Source of the DNA: JAEUIT01 sp044220875
GTDB lineage: Bacteria; Planctomycetota; Phycisphaerae; Phycisphaerales; SM1A02
Reading direction: 5' to 3'
DNA length: 64,000 nucleotides
Assembly: GCA_044220875.1 (NCBI GenBank)
Contig: JBGAQH010000003.1
Span: forward strand, 248,001 to 312,000
Part shown: one piece after another, positions 28,048 to 40,318 of the stretch
How the letters are laid out: every line of letters starts with the position of its first letter
Position numbering within the stretch: position 1 is the first letter of the stretch
Notes under the pieces: generated by a model
The model's input: only the letters and a program-made list of their open reading frames with translations
Database searches by the model: none
What the model was told of the DNA's origin: nothing
Program-made: the position numbers and the translations under genes

Positions 28048-28674
28048 TCAGGACCGGTGCTGATCGTGACGAGCCGCGGCCGCCGGTCGGCAGGGCAGCG
28101 TGAGTTCGCCCCGGGCGAAGCGGGCGATGACCTCGGGATAGGCGAGCCGCTCCTCGGCGAAGACGCGGGCGGCCAGCGAATGGGCATCGTCGGTGGGAAG
28201 GACCGGGCAGCGCCGCTGGAGGAGGATGGGGCCGCGGTCATATTCCTCGTCGACCAGATGCACCGTGCAGCCGCTCTCGGCGGCGCCCGCGGCCAGCACC
28301 GCGGCGTGGACGCGATCGCCATACATGCCATGGCCACCGAAGGCGGGCAGGAGCGAGGGATGGATGTTGAGCGTGCGCCCGCTCCAGCGCGGGGCGACGC
28401 GAAAGCGCCGCAGGTATCCGCAGAGGCAGACGAGATCGACGCCGGCATCGACGAGCCGGGCGTCGATCCGGTTGGCGAGTTCCTCGGCGTCGCCCGAAGG
28501 GGCGAGGACCTCGACCCGCAGGCCGGCGGCGCGACAGCGCTCGACGCCGGCGATGTCGGCGCGATGGGCGATGACGAGGGCGACCTCGCAGGGCAGGGCC
28601 TCGCGCCGAATGGCCTCGGCCAGATGGACGACGGTCCGGCCGCCGCCCGAGATGAGCGTGCCGAGCCGGAGCAT
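28048..28674 (-). CDS. purN: Phosphoribosylglycinamide formyltransferase
   Basis: The 208-residue length and motifs fit PurN (GART): N-terminal nucleotide-binding loop LISGGGRTVVHLAEAI (a variant of SGxGSN), 'CLCGYLRRF', the catalytic block NIHPSLLPAFGG containing Asn and His, and 'GCTVHLVDEEYDRGPIL' with the catalytic Asp. It transfers a formyl group from 10-formyl-THF to GAR in purine synthesis. ATG 28674 overlaps the stop of the upstream thioesterase gene (TGATG), so the two are translationally coupled. Confidence 0.92.
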   Translation of the reverse strand: MLRLGTLISGGGRTVVHLAEAIRREALPCEVALVIAHRADIAGVERCRAAGLRVEVLAPSGDAEELANRIDARLVDAGVDLVCLCGYLRRFRVAPRWSGRTLNIHPSLLPAFGGHGMYGDRVHAAVLAAGAAESGCTVHLVDEEYDRGPILLQRRCPVLPTDDAHSLAARVFAEERLAYPEVIARFARGELTLPCRPAAAARHDQHRS

Positions 28675-29114
28675 CAGGCGCCACCCATCGGATGGGCTTG
28701 GGCGACGGGCATCGAGGGGGGACTGCGGAAGGGAATCGGCTGGCCGCGCTCGTCGGTCGACACCAGCGTGATCGTCGCCTCAGTCACGCGCACGGTGGCC
28801 GCCGTCGTGTAGCGCTGGGCGTCGACGCGCACCTGGACGGTGACCGAGGTCGTTCCGGCCCGGCTCGTCCGGGTGTACAGCGTGACGAGGTCGCCCATCC
28901 AGACCGGCTCGTGGAACTTGACCGCCTCGAGGGCGACGGTGACCCAGCGGTGAATCCCGTGGCGGCGCGCCTCGACGTATCCAGCCTGGTCGATGAGCGA
29001 GAGAATCGCGCCGCCGAAGACGCTGCCCTGGTGATTGGCGTCCTTGGGGGAGGTCAGGGTTCGCAGGGCAGGCTGCCAGCCGGCGTCCGCGGACGAGCCG
29101 TCGGGAGAGGTCAT
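28674..29114 (-). CDS. Hotdog-fold acyl-CoA thioesterase (YciA/BACH type)
   Basis: The 146-residue product matches hexameric hotdog thioesterases: NHQGSVFGGAILSLIDQAG is the N-x-x-G-x-x-FGG-x-L-x-x-x-D active-site helix, followed by 'VKFHEPVWMGDLVTLY' and 'TVQVRVDAQ'. Enzymes of this group hydrolyse acyl-CoA thioesters in the cytoplasm; chain-length preference cannot be inferred. It is coupled to purN by a 1-nt overlap, although the two have no obvious metabolic link. It is divergent from the glycosyltransferase gene, 86 nt away. Confidence 0.88.
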   Translation of the reverse strand: MTSPDGSSADAGWQPALRTLTSPKDANHQGSVFGGAILSLIDQAGYVEARRHGIHRWVTVALEAVKFHEPVWMGDLVTLYTRTSRAGTTSVTVQVRVDAQRYTTAATVRVTEATITLVSTDERGQPIPFRSPPSMPVAQAHPMGGA

Positions 29115-29200
29115 GGACGCATCTTGTGCCGCGGCCGGAGGAACCGCAAGGGCGTCGGCACTCTGTTGGAGCGCTCTCGGCTCATCCGATAGAGGAACGG

Positions 29201-30730
29201 ATGCCCGCGCCCCGCGTCTCCATCATCATTCCGAACTTCGACAACGGTCGGTCGAGTTCCCTCAGCGGCCGCGATCTTCTTGGCGAGCTTTTCGCCTCGC
29301 TCGAACGCACGCTGGCCGAGGACCCGACGACCTTCGAGATCGTCGTCGCCGACGATGGCTCGACCGACGACAGCCTCGACACCTGCCGCGCGTGGGCGTC
29401 GAAGCGCTGGCCCGACGCCCGTCCCTTCCTGCGGCTCATCGAGGGAACGCACTGCGGCGTCCTCTCCCGCGTGCTCAACGTGCTGGAACGCGAAAGCCAT
29501 GGCGAGTTTCTCGCCCGGCTCGACGGCGACATCCTCCTCCTGAACGACCGCTGGCTCGAGACGCTCGTGGCCCTCTTCGGTCGCGACGAGCGCATCGGCG
29601 TCGTCACCGCGACGCAGCTCCTGCCGGACGGCTCGGTGCACGCGTTCGGCGATGACCTCTGGGGACCGCGCGGCTATCGGCATATCGCCCGCGGCGCCCG
29701 GCTCGACGAGTTGCCCGCGGAGCGCGAGGTCGATCACGCGATGGGGTGCTTCTACATGACCCGTCGCGCCGTCCATGCCCGCGTCGGCGGATACGACGAG
29801 AGCGTGTTGCGCGGACAGACCGAGGAGTACGGCGTCCGCGTGCGGCTCGACGGATGGAAGGTGATGGCGACCTCGCGCGTCGCGTTCGAGCACCGCCACG
29901 TCGATCGGCTGCCGCGGGCGAATCGGGCCGATGCGCCGGCGAGCCTCGAGATCGCCCTCGAGCGATTCCACGCGAAGTGGGGCTTCGACCGCCTCGCTCC
30001 CGATCTCGACGAGGTGCGCCAGCGCTACGCGGCGACGCCGCTCTGGTGGCGCGATCTCACCGAGCGCGGCGTGCCGGCGGCGAGCGACGAGTGGCAGCGG
30101 CTCTCGACCGAGCCGGCCCTCGCCCAGCGGCTGACGGAAGAGCTCGAGCTTGCGGCCCGCGCGATTCGCGCCGCGAGCGGCGCCGCGAACGCGACCCCGC
30201 TGGTCACCCAGATCGGCAGCGGTTGCGGCTGTCTCGGCGTCTCGCTCGCCCGCAGCGGCATCTCGCTCGAGGGGTTCGAGCTCCCGGGCCGCGCCCTCGA
30301 CGTCGCCGCTCGCGCGGCCACGGCGATCGCCTCGGGCCCGCCGCGCTTCGTCGCCGTCGATGAGCTCGCCCGCCTCCCGGTCGCCGATCGGAGCCGACCG
30401 ATCGTCCTCCTCTTCGGCACGCTCGAACGGGCATGGAATCCCGTCGGCGTCCTGCGCGAGGCTCGGCGCATCGTCACCGAGCATGGCGTCATCCTGCTCC
30501 GCACCGAACTTCGCACCACGCCGCTCGACGATCCGGACGAGCGGGGTCATCGCTTCACCGCCGATGAGCTGCTCTCGCTGGTGCGGCACATCGGCGGACT
30601 CGCGCCCTTCGGCTTCGATCCGCGCGTGCTCGGCAGCGGTTGGCTCGAGGGCTGCTTCCATCCCGCGCCGATCACGCGGGGCCGCGGCTACTTCTCGACG
30701 ACCGTCGCCCCGAAGGCCGCGGTCGTCTGA
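29201..30730 (+). CDS. Family 2 glycosyltransferase fused to a methyltransferase-like domain
   Basis: A 509-residue protein. Residues 1-~260 form a GT-A glycosyltransferase: 'RVSIIIPNFDNG', 'FEIVVADDGSTDDSLDT', the metal-binding LDGDIL (DxD) and 'GYDESVLRGQTEEYGVRVR'. Residues ~330-500 look like a Rossmann SAM-methyltransferase ('VTQIGSGCGCLGVSLA' as motif I, 'PIVLLFGTLER', 'VGVLREARRIVTEHGVILLR'). Such fusions build or cap surface glycans. The start at ATG 29201 opens the GT domain, with AGAGG 5 nt upstream. The SAM motif is diverged (SGCGC for xGxGxG), so methyltransferase activity is less certain than the transferase. Confidence 0.8.
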   Translation: MPAPRVSIIIPNFDNGRSSSLSGRDLLGELFASLERTLAEDPTTFEIVVADDGSTDDSLDTCRAWASKRWPDARPFLRLIEGTHCGVLSRVLNVLERESHGEFLARLDGDILLLNDRWLETLVALFGRDERIGVVTATQLLPDGSVHAFGDDLWGPRGYRHIARGARLDELPAEREVDHAMGCFYMTRRAVHARVGGYDESVLRGQTEEYGVRVRLDGWKVMATSRVAFEHRHVDRLPRANRADAPASLEIALERFHAKWGFDRLAPDLDEVRQRYAATPLWWRDLTERGVPAASDEWQRLSTEPALAQRLTEELELAARAIRAASGAANATPLVTQIGSGCGCLGVSLARSGISLEGFELPGRALDVAARAATAIASGPPRFVAVDELARLPVADRSRPIVLLFGTLERAWNPVGVLREARRIVTEHGVILLRTELRTTPLDDPDERGHRFTADELLSLVRHIGGLAPFGFDPRVLGSGWLEGCFHPAPITRGRGYFSTTVAPKAAVV

Positions 30731-30745
30731 AGCGCCCCCGCCCTC

Positions 30746-33841
<3,096 letters not shown>

Positions 33842-33851
33842 AGAAGTGGCG

Positions 33852-33857
33852 ATGATA
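33852..33857 (-). promoter_or_regulatory. Candidate -10 element (TATCAT) for uvrA
   Basis: TATCAT on the minus strand ends 10 nt before ATG 33841, which would give a leader of only a few nucleotides. No SOS (LexA-like) box is recognisable beside it. Confidence 0.4.
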
Positions 33858-34343
33858 GGGCTTTGTTGGGGTCGATTGCGAGCGACGGGACGCTTTCGTG
33901 CGGTTCTCGTCCCCGGACTCGTGCCGGCGCGCCGATTCCACCCGGGGCGTTCACCCTGTCGGGTCATGGAATCTGCGTCTTTTTGGTGGGTTCATCCGAA
34001 TGACCTCTGAACCACGCCATGTCACCGCTCGTCAGTTCCAACCCTGCCTCGCCCGCCGCAGCCGCTCCCGCCCTCCGCGGGCGCGACGCGGCCCGACCGG
34101 TAGGTCAGGCGAACGAGCTTCCGGCCGATCGCCAGGCGACGGAGCAACCGGCGGTTCGACAGCCGACGACGCCGAAACAGATTCATCCGATTGACCTCAC
34201 CTACCTCTGTACGGCCGTCCGCTGCATCCGCCTCCGAGGGCGATGAGACGAGGCGGATCCGGGGAAGGCCGAAACACAGAAGAACGACGACGTGACGCCC
34301 GCGAAAGCGGGTCGGTTTGTTTTTGGCGATCGCGACCGGAAGG

Positions 34344-34380
34344 CGACGACGCCCCGGGCGCTGGGCCCGAGGCGTCGTCG
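34344..34380 (-). terminator. Hairpin after the N-terminal-dockerin gene
   Basis: cgacgacgcc (34344-34353) pairs with ggcgtcgtcg (34371-34380), with an inner cgggc/gcccg stem. It lies ~60 nt past the stop at 34441. No T-run follows on the minus strand, so its action as a terminator is only likely. Confidence 0.5.
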
Positions 34381-34440
34381 TGTGTTGGCATGGAGAGCAG
34401 TCCGGTCGTTCCGCGAGTCTGGAGCCTCGCGGGCGCCGCG

Positions 34441-35538
34441 TTAGCCGATGCAGCTCACGTCGATCTTGAGCTTGAAGGTGCCGACCGCGCCCTGGTAGCC
34501 CGAGACGCGAATGTAGATGACCTCGCCGCCGCCGCCGTTGATGCTCACCTCGGACTTGCGGTTCAACCCGTTGAGCTGGCAGCCCGGCGTGGACGAGTCG
34601 TCGTTGCAGGCGATCTCGCTGCCGCCGCAGTCGGCGAAGACCGCGAGCGTGGTGTCGAAGTCGGTGACGTCGTCGCAGGTCGAGATGAAGACCGTGCCGG
34701 TGCAGGGGACGACGTAGCGGTACCACTCGTCGATGGTGTCGTTGGTGGCGCAGCTCGACTGGTCGATCTGCAGCCAGGTGTCGCCGGCGTTGGTGCCGAT
34801 CGCCGAGACATGCTCGCCGGCCGGAAGCTGATTGGCGATGTCGCAGCGGTCGCCGGTCTTGATCGGGCGGACAAGGAGCTGTCCCGGTCCCTCATCCACG
34901 TCGCCGCCGCCGAAGTTGTATCCGCCGACGCGGATGTTGAGGCACTCGCCGGCGTCGATCGGGAACTCGACGAACGATGACACGTCGGTGGAGGTGTCGT
35001 CGTCGCATGCCAGCAGGATGGCGGTGCCGATCCCGTTGGTCGGGCAGGAGCAGCCTCCCGGGATGATGTTGCCGTAGACGCCAAGCACCGTGTCGAACTC
35101 GGAGCCGTAGGTGTCGACGATCAGCATGCCCGAGTAGGGCGTCGTGTAGCGGTACCAGATGTCCTTGCCGATGGCGGCGGCGTCGCCGTCGCAGCTCGAG
35201 GGGAAGTTCACCGGGCTGTCGGTGGCCGAGGAGTTGCAGAAGGGCTCGACCACGATCTCGCCGGTGAGCACGATCGCCTGGGCGCAGTTGTCGTTCGCCG
35301 GCGGAGCGCAGGGGCCCCAGGCGCCGAGGAGAATCGCGAGGTCGGAGGCGTCAACGCTGCCGTTGCCGTCGAAGTCGGCGAGCCCGTTGCCTCCCCACGC
35401 CCCAAGGAGGAGGGCGAGGTCGGGAGCGTCGGTGACGCCGTCGTTGTTGAGGTCGGTCGCACACGGGCAGGGACCGCTGGCGAAGGCGGCGCTGGCGAGG
35501 GCGAGTGTGGCGAACAGGATGCAGGTCTGGGTGCGCAT
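34441..35538 (-). CDS. Secreted protein with N-terminal dockerin pair and two Cys-rich domains
   Basis: A 365-residue exported protein: signal peptide residues 1-21 (MRTQTCILFATLALASAAFA), then immediately two dockerin-like loops, DLNNDGVTDAPDLALLL and DFDGNGSVDASDLAILL. After this come two related ~130-residue domains, each with 'WYRYTTPYSG' or 'WYRYVVPCTG', 'FDTVLGVYG' or 'FDTTLAVFA', 'ACDDDTST' or 'ACNDDSST' and 'IRVGGYNFGG' or 'IRVSGYQGA'; these resemble cysteine-rich extracellular beta-sandwiches common in planctomycetes. The dockerin position at the N-terminus is opposite to the other members in this window. Function is unknown. Confidence 0.85.
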   Translation of the reverse strand: MRTQTCILFATLALASAAFASGPCPCATDLNNDGVTDAPDLALLLGAWGGNGLADFDGNGSVDASDLAILLGAWGPCAPPANDNCAQAIVLTGEIVVEPFCNSSATDSPVNFPSSCDGDAAAIGKDIWYRYTTPYSGMLIVDTYGSEFDTVLGVYGNIIPGGCSCPTNGIGTAILLACDDDTSTDVSSFVEFPIDAGECLNIRVGGYNFGGGDVDEGPGQLLVRPIKTGDRCDIANQLPAGEHVSAIGTNAGDTWLQIDQSSCATNDTIDEWYRYVVPCTGTVFISTCDDVTDFDTTLAVFADCGGSEIACNDDSSTPGCQLNGLNRKSEVSINGGGGEVIYIRVSGYQGAVGTFKLKIDVSCIG

Positions 35539-35811
35539 GGCGTTTGATCCGAGAAGTGCCTGAGGGGGGTCAGGCGGTGTGTGGGCGTTGCGTGAGCGGC
35601 AGTCGAATGGCCACGTGATCCGGTCCGGTCGGGCGCAAACGAATGCCGCGCTTCTCTGCGACTTCCGTTGCGACCGCGTCGTTTCAAGCAGCTGCGATCC
35701 GATTCGCGGTGAAATTGCCGTGCGCGCCGCTGCAGCCCGGATCGCGGCGCGATCATCGGTGGTGGAAGCGCGATTGGCGCCCGCCGCGCCCGACGCGGAG
35801 CGCCGCCGCGT

Positions 35812-36378
35812 TCAGTCGTGGGCCGTGACCTCGCCGGTGGGGGAGTAGGCAAACCCGGCGGAGCTAGTCGGCCACCAGCGGTCTCGGCTGTAGGGTGCGG
35901 TCGCGTGAGCCGCGGCCTCGGCCCTGAAGGCGGCGACGTCCGCGGTCATCCACGCGAGGGCCCCGACGCACCCGATGACCAGGGCGGCGGCGCCCGCGAC
36001 CAGCCGCTGCCTCGCCCTGCTTGCTGGGAGCCTTGGGGCCGAGAACAGGGTGCCGCATTCGGGGCAGGGACCATCGAACCGGCCCGGCGGCATCGGATGG
36101 TCGCACGCCGGGCATCGATGGGCCCCCCAGCGCCGCGCGGACCGGAAGTGGGCGAAGGTCCGGCGCAGCTCGGTCGGCTCGGCGATCTGGACGAGCCCCA
36201 CCACCAGCGCCACGGGAATGCCGCCGAGGAGCACCGCCTTCGCTGTCGCGAGCGACCCGATCGCGGTCGACTCTGCCTCGGCGAGCATCATGCAGAAGGC
36301 GAGAAACGAGCCGCCCGCGGCGAGGATCGCGCGGACCCACTCGTGGGGCGGCGGGGTGCGCGATCCGTTAGCCGGCAT
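35812..36378 (-). CDS. Membrane protein with a CxxC zinc ribbon
   Basis: A 188-residue protein with TM segments near residues 14-33, 46-67 and 128-148. Between the second and third lies a rubredoxin-like zinc ribbon, CPACDHPMPPGRFDGPCPECG. The C-terminal ~35 residues after the last TM segment probably lie outside the cytoplasm. Family unknown. Its ATG lies inside the last codons of the aarF-like gene (11-nt overlap), so the two are co-translated and may act together at the membrane. Confidence 0.7.
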   Translation of the reverse strand: MPANGSRTPPPHEWVRAILAAGGSFLAFCMMLAEAESTAIGSLATAKAVLLGGIPVALVVGLVQIAEPTELRRTFAHFRSARRWGAHRCPACDHPMPPGRFDGPCPECGTLFSAPRLPASRARQRLVAGAAALVIGCVGALAWMTADVAAFRAEAAAHATAPYSRDRWWPTSSAGFAYSPTGEVTAHD

Positions 36379-38086
36379 CGTCGTCGTCCCGCTGCGTCGA
36401 GATCCACCGTCGGTTGGCGATGAGATAGACGATGGCGAGGAGGCCGGCGGCGATGAACCCGACGATGCCGAGGGTCTGGAAGCCGGCGCGGTCGGGCGAT
36501 CCGCTGGCGTGCACGAGAATCGCCGAGCTCACCGTGAGGCCGGTGACCATCATCGCGAAGCCGATGTTGCGGCTGGCGTGCTCGATGGTGCGGGTGAGCT
36601 TCGAGAGGCCCTTGTGCTGGAGGTTGATCGCGAAGTTGTTCTGCCGCGCCGTGCCGATGAGCAGCTTGAGCTCGCGCGGCAGGTCTTCGACCAGGGCCGC
36701 ATACTGGCCGAGGTTCCGCTTCAGCCGGTCGCGGATCGCACGCCAGCTGTATCGCTCGCGCACGACGCGCTCGATCGAGGGGCGGAGGTGCGAGATGAGG
36801 TCGAAGGTCGGGTCGATCGCCCGTCCCACCGCCTCGATCGTGGTGAGGGCCTTGATGAGAAGGATGAGCTCGGAGGGGAAGCGGAGCTGATGGGCCCGCA
36901 TCGTCTCGAAGAGCGAGTTGAGGAGGCCCGGCAGGTCGAACTGATCGAACGACTGCGCCTCGAACGAGCGCACCATGTCGGCCATGTCGGCGCGGAAAGC
37001 CGCCTTGCCGAGCGTGGACGCCGGCACGTTGGCGAAGACCCCGCAGATCTCGATGACCCGATCGACGTCGGCCTCGGCGACGCCCTTCACGAGCTGGGCG
37101 AGCTCGTCCATCGTGCGCCGCTCGAGCCGTCCGGTCATGCCGCAGTCGATGAACCCGGCGATGACGCTGCCGTCGTCCTGCACCAGGGCGAAGAGGTTCC
37201 CCGGATGCGGATCGGCATGGAAGATCCCGATCTCGAGGCACTGCCTTGCGACGGCGTCGGCGCCGCGCTCGACCACCTGCCGCCGCTGCTCGAGCGTGAG
37301 GCTCTCGTCGGTGAGGCGCGAGAGCAGGATGCCCTTGAACTCCTCGAGGGCGAGCACGCGGCGGGTCGTCGCCTCCCAGTGCACCGCGGGGAAGCGGACC
37401 GTCGGGTCGCCGGCAAAGGCCCGTCGCAGCGTGTCGGTGCTGCGGGCCTCGTAGGTGAAGTCGACCTCGCGCTTCAGCTCGCGGGCGAACTCGCGGACGA
37501 CGTCGCTCGGATGGAAGCCGACGTTGGTGAAGTGGCTCTCGCCGAACTCCGCCAGCGTGGTGAGGATCTCAAGGTCGGCCTGCGTGCGCTCCTCGGTGCC
37601 GGGGCGGAGGATCTTGAGGACAACCGGCTTTCCGTCGGCGAGGACCGCGCGGTGCACCTGGGCCATCGAGGCCGCGGCGATCGGCGTCTCGTCGATCGAG
37701 GCGAAGAGCTCGCGCTCGCGCCCCTCGAACTCGCTGGCGAGGAGGGCGCGGATCTGCTCGAAGGGGATCTTCGGCCCCTCGGCCTGGAGCTTCTCGAACT
37801 CCTTCGCCCACTCGTCGGGCACGAGGTCCTTGCGGCAGGAGAGCATCTGCCCGAGCTTCATGAAGGTCGGGCCGAGTTCCTCGAGGACCTTGCGCATCCG
37901 CGCCGGCCGCGAGAGCAGCTCCGTCGGCTCGCGGTTCGCGCCCACCATCGAGTAGCCGCGCTGGATGAGGCGATCGAGCCCGAAATGGGTGACCACGTCG
38001 GCGAAGCCGTTGCGGACGAGGACGTCGAGGATCTCGCTGTAGCGCTTGACGTGGCGGATGGTGCGGGCGGCTGCGGCGACGGGCAT
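36368..38086 (-). CDS. ABC1/UbiB-family atypical kinase (AarF)
   Basis: The 572-residue product shows the UbiB/ADCK signature set: the KxGQ motif in FMKLGQMLSCRKDLVPDEW, the alanine-rich loop in PIAAASMAQVHRAV with the invariant lysine in VVLKILRPG, then GIFHADPHPGNLF (catalytic region) and FIDCGMTG (DxG). Two C-terminal TM segments follow (GFAMMVTGLTVSSAILV and GIVGFIAAGLLAIVYLIA). The family supports isoprenoid-quinone biosynthesis at the membrane, probably as an ATPase rather than a protein kinase. A -10-like TAGAGT lies 9 nt before the ATG. Confidence 0.93.
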   Translation of the reverse strand: MPVAAAARTIRHVKRYSEILDVLVRNGFADVVTHFGLDRLIQRGYSMVGANREPTELLSRPARMRKVLEELGPTFMKLGQMLSCRKDLVPDEWAKEFEKLQAEGPKIPFEQIRALLASEFEGRERELFASIDETPIAAASMAQVHRAVLADGKPVVLKILRPGTEERTQADLEILTTLAEFGESHFTNVGFHPSDVVREFARELKREVDFTYEARSTDTLRRAFAGDPTVRFPAVHWEATTRRVLALEEFKGILLSRLTDESLTLEQRRQVVERGADAVARQCLEIGIFHADPHPGNLFALVQDDGSVIAGFIDCGMTGRLERRTMDELAQLVKGVAEADVDRVIEICGVFANVPASTLGKAAFRADMADMVRSFEAQSFDQFDLPGLLNSLFETMRAHQLRFPSELILLIKALTTIEAVGRAIDPTFDLISHLRPSIERVVRERYSWRAIRDRLKRNLGQYAALVEDLPRELKLLIGTARQNNFAINLQHKGLSKLTRTIEHASRNIGFAMMVTGLTVSSAILVHASGSPDRAGFQTLGIVGFIAAGLLAIVYLIANRRWISTQRDDDDAG

Positions 38087-38095
38087 GTCGCGGGC

Positions 38096-38101
38096 ACTCT
38101 A
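38096..38101 (-). promoter_or_regulatory. Candidate -10 element (TAGAGT) for the UbiB-family gene
   Basis: TAGAGT on the minus strand ends 9 nt before ATG 38086, in the 71-nt gap after uvrB. Confidence 0.4.
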
Positions 38102-38157
38102 CCAGCGCCGGTGCGCCGGACAGCGGCGACTGGGCCGCCGCGTCGCCGGCCGCGAAC

Positions 38158-40269
<2,112 letters not shown>

Positions 40270-40277
40270 GGGAGGCA

Positions 40278-40283
40278 AGCGTA
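40278..40283 (-). promoter_or_regulatory. Candidate -10 element (TACGCT) for uvrB
   Basis: TACGCT on the minus strand ends 8 nt before ATG 40269, inside the 49-nt gap after the ABC permease gene. It overlaps the TTG that would otherwise be the first start codon. Confidence 0.4.
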
Positions 40284-40318
40284 GCCCGAGCGGCGGAGGG
40301 AGCCAATGCGTCGCCCGA

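Larger units (their letters stand above)
33842..34440. other. Intergenic region with a 17-bp direct repeat
   Basis: No confident gene lies in these ~600 bases. ttcatccgaatgacctc (33991-34007) recurs as ttcatccgattgacctc (34182-34198) with one mismatch. A 75-codon frame, 34019-34246 plus, is possible but has no recognisable features. A -10-like TATCAT for uvrA is at 33852-33857 (minus), and a hairpin lies at 34344-34380. Confidence 0.4.

Noticed and set aside
34019..34246. Possible 75-residue protein on the plus strand
   Set aside because: It has a Pro/Ala/Arg-biased composition with no motif, no ribosome binding site and no neighbour context, so I do not list it as a gene.
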